From CBDBKL01 sp965116215 (GTDB lineage: Bacteria > Bdellovibrionota > Bdellovibrionia > Bdellovibrionales > JAKFYE01): a stretch of DNA of 64,000 nucleotides. Shown piece by piece: positions 1 to 7,658 of this stretch. Position numbers and translations under genes: made by a program. The stretch covers positions 62,001 through 126,000 of the forward strand of contig OZ220494.1 of NCBI GenBank assembly GCA_965116215.1. Direction: 5' to 3'. The notes beneath the pieces were generated by a model. The model had not been told where the DNA came from, did no database searches, and worked only from the letters and a program-made list of their open reading frames with translations. Numbering within the stretch: the first letter of the stretch is position 1; each line of letters opens with the position of its first letter.

Positions 1-551
1 ATATCTCGTTCACGTAAATTTGTCCATAGACGAGCAACTCCCGGTATGGCCTCTACCTCTTCCATAAATTGACGAGCCAGAATGCGATCCTCTGTTGCAT
101 ACTCATCTGCATGTTTAAACATAAGAAAGGAAAGAAATGTCCAACGCACTCTCTCCTGCCAAACAGATATTTTTTCAACATCTTTTGGAAGATCAAATCT
201 TTTGGCTTCAACGTCACGGCGAGCGAGTTCAACACTGTCATCAATATTTTTAACTCCAGGTGTAAGGTGAAGAGTGATTTCTGATCTGTTCGCACGGGAT
301 GTGGATGTTATTTTATCAACCCCAGGGATATTTCTGAGTGTTTCTTCTAATGGAAACGTAACTAGTTCTTCAATCTCTTCGGGTGAAGCTCCAGGAAGTG
401 ATGCCTGTACTTTTATCATTTTAAATTGCAGAGGGGGGATAAGATCTTTTTTCAGAGCAAATATTGAGAAAATCCCAAATACACATATGATTCCAGAGAG
501 TAAATTGACTAAAAAAGAACGTTGAATGAAAAATGTTATCAATCGGCTCAT
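1..551 (-). CDS. RND-family efflux pump inner-membrane subunit, N-terminal part (runs off left edge)
   Basis: The frame is open from an ATG at 551 down to the window edge, giving 183 codons. It starts with a short basic N-terminus, one membrane segment at about residues 13-28, then the periplasmic porter-domain start with LPGASPEEIEE and FPLEETLRNIPGV. These are hallmarks of the AcrB/CzcA/MdtB superfamily of proton-driven exporters. The start lies 6 bp after the stop of the upstream TolC-like gene, so the two are translated as one operon. The substrate cannot be told because most of the protein lies outside the window. The family call is firm; heavy-metal versus drug or lipid class is open. 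Confidence 0.85.
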   Translation of the reverse strand, partial: MSRLITFFIQRSFLVNLLSGIICVFGIFSIFALKKDLIPPLQFKMIKVQASLPGASPEEIEELVTFPLEETLRNIPGVDKITSTSRANRSEITLHLTPGVKNIDDSVELARRDVEAKRFDLPKDVEKISVWQERVRWTFLSFLMFKHADEYATEDRILARQFMEEVEAIPGVARLWTNLRERD

Positions 552-557
552 ATCGTC

Positions 558-2033
558 TTATCCATTGTTTTTTGTTTCAGAACAGAGTTTGGGCGTGATC
601 CCATTCTCAAGAGCTAGATTTAAAAAAGTTGAGATTTTTTCAGAAGATAATTCATATTGATGAGCTTCTAATCGAAAAAGTTCATCTCTTCTTTGAGTGT
701 ATCTGTCGTACTCTATTTTACCTGCCCTCAGGAGTCTTCGAGATTCTGTCAGTTTTTTCTTTTGAAGTTTAATTTGTTGAGTTTGAGAGGCATATTTTTC
801 TTCAAGTCGTTTGAGTCTTGATTTTAATATCTGTATTTGGCTATCAGAATTTATTTTTTTCTTATTTAAAAGGGCTTTTTGACTTTCTAAATAGGCATTT
901 TGTTTTTCCAATTCTAGTCTGAGGTCTTTTCTAAAGAGGGGTAGACTCATGGTTAAAGCAATGGTGAATTCGTCATCATGGGCGGGTTTCATAGACTGGT
1001 AGAATCTTGTGGTTTCAATCCCTAGTTTTAAGGAAGGAAGAAGGGCCTCTTTTGCAATATTGGCTTCTAGGATGGATGCCTCTTTTTTGAGTTTTGAAGA
1101 TTCAATATCAAAGTTTTTATTGCTTTCTTCTAATAATTCGATGGGGTTTGGTACCCTGATTTTTTTTATAGGTTTTGATATATATTCAGAGGCTTTTGCT
1201 TGGGCGGTAGTGTAGGCCAATTTGAGGTCAAGAACATTTTTTTGTGTTTCAATAAAATCATTTTGTGCTGATAGGAAATCAATCTTATTAATCAGTTTTT
1301 GTCTATAGAGCCGTCTGATAAGACGTAATGATTGTTTTGAATCTCTTTCAATCTGTTTATAGAGTCGAACTTGTTCTTGTCTTTGATAGAGTTTCAGATA
1401 TTGGTTCACAGCTTGTGCGCAGATTTTTAGGATTTCAAACTGAAGACGATTTTTTTCGGATGAGATTTTTAGTTCAGAGGCCTTTTGTATCCATTTTTGG
1501 CTGCGTCCTAAAAAGTTTTGAAATAAATCTTGAGTTATGGAGCCTGTCAGACTTCGTTTATAAGCTCCTCGGTTGGTCTGGTAGGGTATAAGGTATTCTG
1601 TCTCTGAGATTTCAAAGGATGTTCCTGTCGGTAGGGTTTGTGTGAGGGCAGTAGTGAATCTTTTGAATTCAAATTCTTTATTCCAAGAAGGTTTTAAAGA
1701 GAGTTGGGTTTTACTTTGTACCTGTGGAATTTTATAGCTGGATTGTAGGGAGAGGCTTCTTTTTTTAATCTCTTTAAGATGCTCATTAGAGTGGAGAACT
1801 TCGGTGACATAGGCTTCTAATGTCCACTTCCTGTTATTATTTTGAGGTGTTGCTGCATAGAGTGGTACTGCTTGTAATAGGAGAAGGATCACATATAGAG
1901 GTATTGTAAAGAAATTCTTTAGTGGATGAAAAATGTGTTCCATTTGTACATCTAGGGTTTTTGAGGAGAGAGTGTGTACATATGATGTGGGGAGGGGTTG
2001 TCGAATGAGGAAAGTGAAAAAAGGACAATGCAT
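558..2033 (-). CDS. TolC-family outer-membrane efflux protein
   Basis: This 491-residue protein is rich in long alpha-helical, Lys/Glu/Gln-rich stretches with two similar halves, as in TolC/OEP proteins that form the outer-membrane channel of tripartite pumps. It directly precedes an RND pump gene in the same operon. A hydrophobic signal segment ends in an AA-type cleavage site near residue 61, which is late; an internal ATG at 1943 would put it at the true N-terminus (461 residues). The first ATG has an AAGGA-like site about 9 bp upstream and the internal one has none, so the start is unresolved. No adaptor (membrane-fusion) gene is visible next to it; it may lie beyond the left edge. Confidence 0.75.
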   Translation of the reverse strand: MHCPFFTFLIRQPLPTSYVHTLSSKTLDVQMEHIFHPLKNFFTIPLYVILLLLQAVPLYAATPQNNNRKWTLEAYVTEVLHSNEHLKEIKKRSLSLQSSYKIPQVQSKTQLSLKPSWNKEFEFKRFTTALTQTLPTGTSFEISETEYLIPYQTNRGAYKRSLTGSITQDLFQNFLGRSQKWIQKASELKISSEKNRLQFEILKICAQAVNQYLKLYQRQEQVRLYKQIERDSKQSLRLIRRLYRQKLINKIDFLSAQNDFIETQKNVLDLKLAYTTAQAKASEYISKPIKKIRVPNPIELLEESNKNFDIESSKLKKEASILEANIAKEALLPSLKLGIETTRFYQSMKPAHDDEFTIALTMSLPLFRKDLRLELEKQNAYLESQKALLNKKKINSDSQIQILKSRLKRLEEKYASQTQQIKLQKKKLTESRRLLRAGKIEYDRYTQRRDELFRLEAHQYELSSEKISTFLNLALENGITPKLCSETKNNG

Positions 2034-2237
2034 TGTTGGTATTCCTTGGGGGCTGGAAAAGTATGGTTTTTTTCAAGTATAGGGTCCATGGAGTAATGAG
2101 CGCATAAGGGACATATGTAATATATTTTGTGAGGGATTGCCATATTTATCTTTTTATTTTTAGAGTTTTAAGGGGATTAGTTATTCTTAAAATAGCTAAT
2201 GTCGAGTTTATATTTTTATAATAGATTAGAGGCTCTT

Positions 2238-3380
2238 TTAAAAATTGCATATTTTTCTCTGTTCTGCCTCAGCTTTTCCTTCTTTTAAACGAGATAAAGA
2301 TTCAGTAAAAAATTGGACCACTTTTTTACGACGACCTTGCCTCGCAATATCAAGAGCCGTTTGTTTATTTTCATTCTTTTCTAGTACATTGACGCCTGCT
2401 TCGACAAGTAACTCGACAACACGAAGATTTTCGATATTAGAACTGACAGCTTGATGTAAGGCCGTCATTCCAGCTTTATCCTTTGCGTTTATATTTGCTC
2501 CTGCTTTCAGCAGTAATTCTACACTCTCGACATCTCCCCAATAAGCCCTATAGTGTAAGACTCTTTTTCCAAAATTATCAGGTCTATCTATCACCTTTTT
2601 TATCTCCTCCCTCACAATATCTTCAGCACTATGAACTCTTTTTGTTGTCTTGAAAAGAGAATCATACAAAGATATAGCTAATCCCATATCCGAAAGACTT
2701 TCTATCCGAGGTGTTATTTCTTTTTTTAATAGATTCAAAAGGGCTAAGAGAGTTGCGCTATCTTCAGCTAAGTGAAAAGCTGTTTGTCCATTCTTATTTG
2801 TTAGTGATGGGTTCAGTTTTCTGGGGACAACTTTATTCATAACATCCAAGGCCTTAGATTCTGCAATACGATGCAGGAAAGTAAATCCATAGACATCCTT
2901 TGCGTTTATATCTGCTCCAGCATTTAGCAGCAATGAGATTATAGTCATTTTCTCAGATATTGAGATACGGTATTCAGAACTATAAGAGCCCACCTTATGT
3001 AAGGGTGTTTCTTTATGGACATCCGTCTTATTGACTTCAGCTCCCGACTTAATCAACAGGTCGATAGTTTCTGGTGAAGGATATCTTGAACTAAGATGAT
3101 AGTGTAAAGGAGTAAACCCACTTCGTTTTATTTGTGCATTGGGGTCAGCTCCATTTTCCAAAAGAAATGCCACGATTTCTGAGGGCTGCTTTGATCTTAC
3201 AGCACGATGCAAAAGTGTAATACCTGTGGGGCCAGAAAAGTTCACATCTATCCCTGAGGCCAATCCTATTTTGACGCCCTCTATATTCCCTGCTTTTAGA
3301 GCAGTAAAAATCTTTTTTTGTCTTTCTGTATAGGCATATACCGAAAGAGGAAATATCAAGAAAAAAATAAAAAGTCTCAT
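2238..3380 (-). CDS. Exported ankyrin-repeat protein
   Basis: The 380-residue protein starts with a signal peptide (MRLFIFFLIFPLSVYA) and is then almost entirely ankyrin repeats: GITLLHRAV, GFTPLHYHL, KETPLHKVG, GFTFLHRIAE, GQTAFHLAED, GMTALHQAV, KQTALDIAR. The chosen ATG has a GGAG site 6 bp upstream; an ATG 17 codons further up would bury the signal peptide. Ankyrin repeats bind proteins. Export implies a periplasmic or secreted role, and the partner cannot be read from sequence. A second exported ankyrin protein lies at 16521-17306. The gene is flanked upstream by a repeat-rich non-coding region. Confidence 0.85.
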   Translation of the reverse strand: MRLFIFFLIFPLSVYAYTERQKKIFTALKAGNIEGVKIGLASGIDVNFSGPTGITLLHRAVRSKQPSEIVAFLLENGADPNAQIKRSGFTPLHYHLSSRYPSPETIDLLIKSGAEVNKTDVHKETPLHKVGSYSSEYRISISEKMTIISLLLNAGADINAKDVYGFTFLHRIAESKALDVMNKVVPRKLNPSLTNKNGQTAFHLAEDSATLLALLNLLKKEITPRIESLSDMGLAISLYDSLFKTTKRVHSAEDIVREEIKKVIDRPDNFGKRVLHYRAYWGDVESVELLLKAGANINAKDKAGMTALHQAVSSNIENLRVVELLVEAGVNVLEKNENKQTALDIARQGRRKKVVQFFTESLSRLKEGKAEAEQRKICNF

Positions 3381-3549
3381 AGGGTCTCCGTGTTGCGTTT
3401 TAACATAGTTTATATGTGTATTGATATACAAGTTTGTTTCTTAGCTATTAGCTAGAAGAATTGTAGATGCTCCTTGGGTCTCATTCTTATGAAATCTGGT
3501 TATTAACTATGAAATATTTAGCAAGAAAAATGTTCTCAAGCGGATAAAG

Positions 3550-4210
3550 GGATAGAGTTTGATATCATCAAATATAGAATAAACTCGTTTTCATTCGGAA
3601 TTTTGCTTTTTTAAGATGGTTAAGTGGGAGAGTTTTTCTGAAGATTTCCAAAATCTCAAACAACTCTGAGGTCCGCAGCTCGTCTTTCTTCGAAATACGC
3701 CCTGCGCCTCAGAAAACTCGTTTTGAAAGTCTTCAGAAAAACTCTCCCTATCCTTTGCTATCTCAGTGGTGTAAATTATTTTTTAAGATTTCCAAAATCT
3801 CAAACAACTCTGAGGTCCGCAGCTCGTCTTTCTTCGAAATACGCCCTGCGCCTCAGAAAACTCGTTTTGAAAGTCTTCAGAAAAACTCTCCCTATCCTTT
3901 GCTATCTCAGTGGTGTAAATTATTTTTTAAGATTTCCAAAATCTCAAACAACTCTGAGGTCCGCAGCTCGTGGCGAAGGCTAAAGGCCTTGGCTGGATAG
4001 TGCTCAATGTAGTCAAGCATAGAATAAACGATCTTTTCCAAAATACGCCCTGCGCTTTGAAAAACTCGCTTGAAGAGGAAGATAAAAATCCTTTTCTCCC
4101 ATTGTCCACAAACTTCAAGATCCGTCCTAAAAATCATAGATTCGTTTCTGCTGAAGACTAAAGGCAGAAGCTGGATAGAACTTGATACCATACAGAATAG
4201 AATAAATGAC
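3550..4210. repeat. Three degenerate copies of a ~36-bp unit flanking the 144-bp array
   Basis: Copies lie at 3550-3587, 3995-4030 and 4173-4210. Each begins GGATAG and ends with AGAATAAA followed by CTCG, CGAT or TGAC, with a TTGATAYCAT-like core in the first and third. The second and third copies also share a preceding block (GAAGRCTAAAGGC then GCTGGATAG). They bracket the 144-bp array and a stray fragment of it at about 4041-4070, as if the locus grew by nested duplications. Confidence 0.6.
3598..4010. repeat. Palindromic repeat array A (144-bp period, two full units plus a divergent end)
   Basis: The core (from GATTTCCAAAATCTC) starts at 3643, 3787 and 3931, exactly 144 bp apart. The first two units appear identical over 144 bp. 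The third breaks off after GCAGCTCGT into a tail (GGCGAAGGCTAAAGGCCTT). In unit 1, the 19 bp at 3626-3644 (GGGAGAGTTTTTCTGAAGA) are the exact reverse complement of 3731-3749, and the arms continue imperfectly inward to an apex near TTTCTTCGAAA, so the unit can fold as one long hairpin. Related arrays occur at 33136-33365 and 55009-55296, with the same left flank (TTTTTAAGATG). Confidence 0.9.
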
Positions 4211-4527
4211 GGTCTTTTTGTGGATAAGCTGATAGAGGGTTAAAAACAAACTTCCAATCTTTTGGGAGACTGTACGATGAGATCTCAACCATTACATATT
4301 AACTCTCATTTTTTTAATTCCTGTTCCCATTCTTTCAATATATCAAGCTCTACCCATCAAATCTGTTATAAGAGGATTCCTACAAATACTCTTCTTTCAA
4401 AAATATTTCTTTGTTAATCTTATGTATTGAGATTTAATTATAGACACGAAAGACATGTATCTATATAGTATTAAAATAATCAAACAAATCATTCCCTTTA
4501 TAAGTTGTTTTGAATCTACAAATTATA

Positions 4528-4538
4528 GGGGGGGGGGG
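4528..4538 (+). promoter_or_regulatory. Eleven-G homopolymer acting as ribosome-binding site of the barrel gene
   Basis: Eleven consecutive G residues sit 6 bp before the ATG at 4545, exactly where a Shine-Dalgarno sequence belongs. G tracts of this length are prone to slipped-strand change. A change in length here would alter spacing or strength of translation initiation, or shift the frame of any translation coming from the in-frame ATG at 4455. That is a typical set-up for phase variation of a surface protein. Confidence 0.6.
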
Positions 4539-4544
4539 TATATC

Positions 4545-5414
4545 ATGAGAATATTATTTATTTTATCTTTATTGCTATTTCATTTTAAAAGTTTTGCCTT
4601 TGAGATCATAGAAGTGAATGAGAAAAAATCTTTTGCCGTTGTTCGAGGCAAAGGTATAGATCTTAAGAAGACTTTGTACATATCAAATGCAAAAGGTGAG
4701 AGTTGTTCTTCTAGAGTGATTAAGAAGAAAAGAGATGCTGTTTTTGTTTCCACAGAAGAGTGTATTTTTCAAATACGTTCAGGAGATATTGTTTCGAGTA
4801 AAAAGCCTCGTTTAAGAGGTGTGGACTCAGATGATTCAATAGAGATAGAGGATAACTATTTGGCAGAAGGTGAGCCAAAGCAGAGAAAAAGTCTTTTGCA
4901 TGGAGTTCATTTGAATTTGGGTTATCGCAGTGGTGATGTATTTAAAGGAGGATTAAGCCATTTGTTTCTTCTAGGTCGCTTTGAGCCTTATTATGCTTTA
5001 TTTCTTTCGAATAGGGGCCGCTGGAGTGGGGACTGGGACAAGGCGACTTATTCTGGAGTGTTGGGGATTATCTTTAATTTTGTAGATATTTTAGATAAAA
5101 AAAACAAGAGTGGTTTGTGGGTTCCATACTTTTATGGAATGGGTGGATATGTTTTTGTTGATAAGAGTTTTTTTATAGGTGTTGGTTTAGGATCTAAATT
5201 TTTCGTGTCAGAAAATTGGGCTATCAACATAGCTGGTGGTTATGCTGCTGATCTGGGATCTGGTAAAACAGCAAAAAGGAATAATTATATTCTCAATGCG
5301 ACGTGTGAGCCTGGGACGCCTTTGGCTGATTGTCCTAGTCCTGGCATGTATCAATTCAGACATTCTCCGGTTCGGTTTTTTGAGTTGAATTTGGGTCTTA
5401 TCTTTTATCCTTAA
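4545..5414 (+). CDS. Predicted outer-membrane beta-barrel protein, possibly phase-variable
   Basis: This 289-residue protein has a clear signal peptide (MRILFILSLLLFHFKSFAF). A short N-terminal region (residues 20-110) contains KxF-type beta strands and two Cys pairs. The rest is made of alternating Gly/aromatic strands (LHLNLGYRSGD, YFYGMGGYVFV, FIGVGLGSKFFV), ending in FFELNLGLIFYP as barrel proteins do. The ATG at 4545 was chosen because the signal peptide starts there; an in-frame ATG 30 codons upstream would read through the G tract. Function is unknown. Its last 16 codons recur several times downstream, which suggests past tandem copies. Confidence 0.75.
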   Translation: MRILFILSLLLFHFKSFAFEIIEVNEKKSFAVVRGKGIDLKKTLYISNAKGESCSSRVIKKKRDAVFVSTEECIFQIRSGDIVSSKKPRLRGVDSDDSIEIEDNYLAEGEPKQRKSLLHGVHLNLGYRSGDVFKGGLSHLFLLGRFEPYYALFLSNRGRWSGDWDKATYSGVLGIIFNFVDILDKKNKSGLWVPYFYGMGGYVFVDKSFFIGVGLGSKFFVSENWAINIAGGYAADLGSGKTAKRNNYILNATCEPGTPLADCPSPGMYQFRHSPVRFFELNLGLIFYP

Positions 5415-5788
5415 GTAGGATTAAAAAAAATTAAGGTGTAATGTTTTGTCCCGAGATATGGTTCTTAGTCGCCAGATAGAATTCCGAAGAGTCCATTCTT
5501 TGGGTTGAACTTAGGCCTTATCTTTTATCCCTGAATAGGGTGTGCCCAGTTGCTTGTGGTGAGGAGAGGCATCCTCCTTGTCCGCTAGATAGACTTCCGA
5601 AGAATCCATTCTTTGGGTTGAACATGGGCCTTATCTTTTATCCCTGAATAGGGGGCACTCAATTCTAGCTCAAATTGAGTTTGGATCTTACCTTTTATCC
5701 TTAAGTGGGAAAACAATGAGGGCCAGTGAGACTTTAATTTGTACCCTGTATTTTATTCTTGAGTAGGAGTTGAATAACGAGATGTCCC
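5415..5788 (+). repeat. Serial remnants of the barrel gene's 3' end
   Basis: Downstream of the barrel gene its terminal segment recurs. At about 5480-5535 the translation is IPKSPFFGLNLGLIFYP-stop. At 5592-5651 it is LPKNPFFGLNMGLIFYP-stop. More decayed forms lie at about 5670-5709 (TTTGGATCTTACCTTTTATCC) and 5734-5766. Each is followed by a GARTAGG or AAGTRGG-like stretch matching the sequence after the real stop codon. None has a start or a body, so they read as relics of deleted tandem paralogues or as repeated 3' cassettes. Confidence 0.7.
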
Positions 5789-5825
5789 TTACCTTAATCT
5801 TTTAGTTGCTTGTACTTCATCAGCC

Positions 5826-5863
5826 GGTATGAACACCAAGCGACTTTGTCGTCCCTGAATGAC
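5826..5863. repeat. Short dispersed repeat with a small stem-loop (copy 1)
   Basis: The segment ACCAAGCGACTTTGTCGT plus CCTGAATGACCA recurs at 56637-56675 as ACCAAGCGATTTTGTCGT plus CCTTAACTACCA. The inner GCGAC-TTT-GTCGT can form a stem. Both copies lie outside genes; this one is just beyond the 3' end of the histidine kinase gene. Confidence 0.5.
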
Positions 5864-5870
5864 CAATAAT

Positions 5871-6605
5871 TTAAGCAGCCATTTTTTTGACTGCACTATG
5901 TTGGGTCGAGTGAGGTATTCTGATAATGACTTCAACACCTTGCTTTCCATGAGTATGTAAATGAAAATATCCGTCATGCTTTTTTTCAACAATTTCTTTG
6001 GCAATGAATAGGCCCAAGCCCTCACCTTGCTTTTTCATGGTAAACAAAGGAGTGGTCACTTCTTGAAGCCACTCTTTGGCAATACCTTTTCCATAATCCC
6101 TAATGCGTATCTCAATATCTGCTTCTTTTGAAAGAATAGAGAGATAAATTTTTCCTCCACCATCCATGGCCTGATACGCATTCATTAAAAGATTAAGAAA
6201 AACTTGAATCAAAGAGCTTTTCACACACCTTATGTAGGCGTTATCTTTTTTTAAATAGATAATATCAATTTGAGACCGGGTGAAAGTATGTTCGAGGAGT
6301 GAAACAGCTTCATCTAAAATATCAGACACACAGAGAGTTTCCCATCGATCATTGTCTGAATTTCTTAGTAAGTTTTTAAAGTTTTTATTAATATGAGAAG
6401 CTATATTTGCTGCTTTCAATATTATTTCATATCCCTTGCGCATCTCCTCTGGAGAGCCGTCTCGTTTTAATTCTGCTGTTCCTATAATATGTAGTAAGAT
6501 ATTTCCAAATTCATGGCTTAGGCTCTTAGCTACCATTTCCACAGGAGCTTCTTTTTTATTTTCTGCTTGGTTTCTGTTTGTTTTCCTTAGTCTTATAGCA
6601 CTCAC
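5871..6605 (-). CDS. Orphan sensor-less histidine kinase
   Basis: The 244-residue protein has all catalytic boxes of a two-component kinase: H-box with the phospho-acceptor (SLSHEFGN, His near residue 31), N-box NLLMNAYQAM, G1 RDYGKGI, F-box PLFTMK and G2 GEGLGLFI. There is no membrane segment, no PAS/GAF sensor and no receiver domain; only about 25 basic, polar residues precede the H-box. It is therefore a cytoplasmic kinase core that must take its signal from a partner or act in a phosphorelay. No response regulator is nearby. Spo0B-like or NtrB-like roles cannot be separated from sequence. Confidence 0.85.
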   Translation of the reverse strand: MSAIRLRKTNRNQAENKKEAPVEMVAKSLSHEFGNILLHIIGTAELKRDGSPEEMRKGYEIILKAANIASHINKNFKNLLRNSDNDRWETLCVSDILDEAVSLLEHTFTRSQIDIIYLKKDNAYIRCVKSSLIQVFLNLLMNAYQAMDGGGKIYLSILSKEADIEIRIRDYGKGIAKEWLQEVTTPLFTMKKQGEGLGLFIAKEIVEKKHDGYFHLHTHGKQGVEVIIRIPHSTQHSAVKKMAA

Positions 6606-6777
6606 AGAGGACTCCTGATTTTTTGTTCTCCTTTTTATATATCGGAAAATGGTCAGAATTTATTAAAGATATAGATTCATTTTCCTTTGAGATTTATTTT
6701 GCAAAATGAAGAGAGAGAAAGAAATTCTTGAAAAAGGCTCTCTCCTCGAATAAGACGCTGTTCTGATTCGTTTCATT

Positions 6778-7389
6778 CTATTTTCTTTTATCTACGATTT
6801 TGAGAATAATTTCCTTAAACATTTGCTCCATATCATCAATATTGCGAACAAATAAGACATCCTTTTTACTTAAAAGTTTTCTTAAATGAGAACCCTTCAG
6901 GAATATGTCTATTATACCCGTCTCTTTTTTGAGTTTTTCTATTCCAAGTGCTGAGAATATTAATACTCCTCCAGCTCCTACTGCTATTCTCGTCTTTGCT
7001 ACTTTTATTCCCGTTGCAGCCCCTGCTGCTACTCCTCCTCCTGTACTTATAAGAGATGCTCCTATTATCACAATTCCGACTCCAAGGATACCAGCTCTAA
7101 TGTTCTCTTTTTTTAATGCACTTCTTAATTCATTTAAGCTCACCACTTCATCGACCAAAGGTTGACAATCTCCATTCTTATTACGCTCATCTATATAACA
7201 GGTATAGATAACAATCTCTTCGTTCATAGAGTTTCGGTGATCTAAATAGACTTCCATTCTTCTTATTTCAAGCCATTTGAAAAAATAAGGATCAGCATTA
7301 TTTTTTTCTTTAATGATTGTTTGAGCAATAGACACTGTAGATAGTGTTAATCCTATAAGTAGGGTGAGAATAAATTTTAAATGGTTCAT
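6778..7389 (-). CDS. Exported/membrane protein of unknown function with Gly/Ala-rich hydrophobic hairpin
   Basis: The 203-residue product has a signal peptide ending SIAQ near residue 23. A polar region with two Cys (CYIDERNKNGDC) follows. Residues 97-152 then hold two hydrophobic Gly/Ala/Ile-rich segments (AGILGVGIVIIGASLIS and AVGAGGVLIFSALGI) separated by a short basic loop, and the C-terminus is charged. This looks like a helical membrane hairpin, as in glycine-zipper proteins. I do not recognise a family. It is isolated, with no operon partner. Confidence 0.6.
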   Translation of the reverse strand: MNHLKFILTLLIGLTLSTVSIAQTIIKEKNNADPYFFKWLEIRRMEVYLDHRNSMNEEIVIYTCYIDERNKNGDCQPLVDEVVSLNELRSALKKENIRAGILGVGIVIIGASLISTGGGVAAGAATGIKVAKTRIAVGAGGVLIFSALGIEKLKKETGIIDIFLKGSHLRKLLSKKDVLFVRNIDDMEQMFKEIILKIVDKRK

Positions 7390-7658
7390 AAAAAGTTCGA
7401 CCCTGTAAAGGTGAGTCCTATTTATATGTCATGCTGTATAAAGAGGAAGTGCTATATTTTTATTTAAAACTAATTAAAAAGTAATACATTTGTTTTTAAA
7501 AGAGTGTCAATCTTTCATTTAAAATAAATTAAAGGATTTCTGCATAAACTCTTTGAAGATCAGTAAGATAAAAAAAGTTTTTTTATAGATTTGTAAAGTC
7601 ATATATCTGTCATAAGATACCAATCTATATAACAGAAATAGATGAGCAATGAAGTCCT

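Larger units (their letters stand above)
3381..4544. other. Non-coding, repeat-rich stretch between the ankyrin gene and the barrel gene
   Basis: No convincing gene is present. The left half (3540-4210) is built from two interleaved repeat kinds described separately: a 144-bp tandem palindromic unit and a degenerate unit of about 36 bp. From 4210 to 4527 I see only AT-rich sequence, ending in the poly-G tract of the next gene. Short open frames across the repeats exist because 144 is a multiple of three. Confidence 0.7.

Noticed and set aside
53..295. Minus- and plus-strand short frames in the first 550 bases
   Set aside because: Shadows of the RND pump gene, whose frame runs continuously to the left edge.
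3598..4010. Array A as a CRISPR array
   Set aside because: Units are 144 bp, palindromic across the whole unit and without variable spacers; no cas genes are near.
3723..4161. Several short open frames (80-95 codons) on both strands inside repeat array A
   Set aside because: They exist because the 144-bp period is a multiple of three; they lack ribosome-binding sites and their translations only repeat the array.
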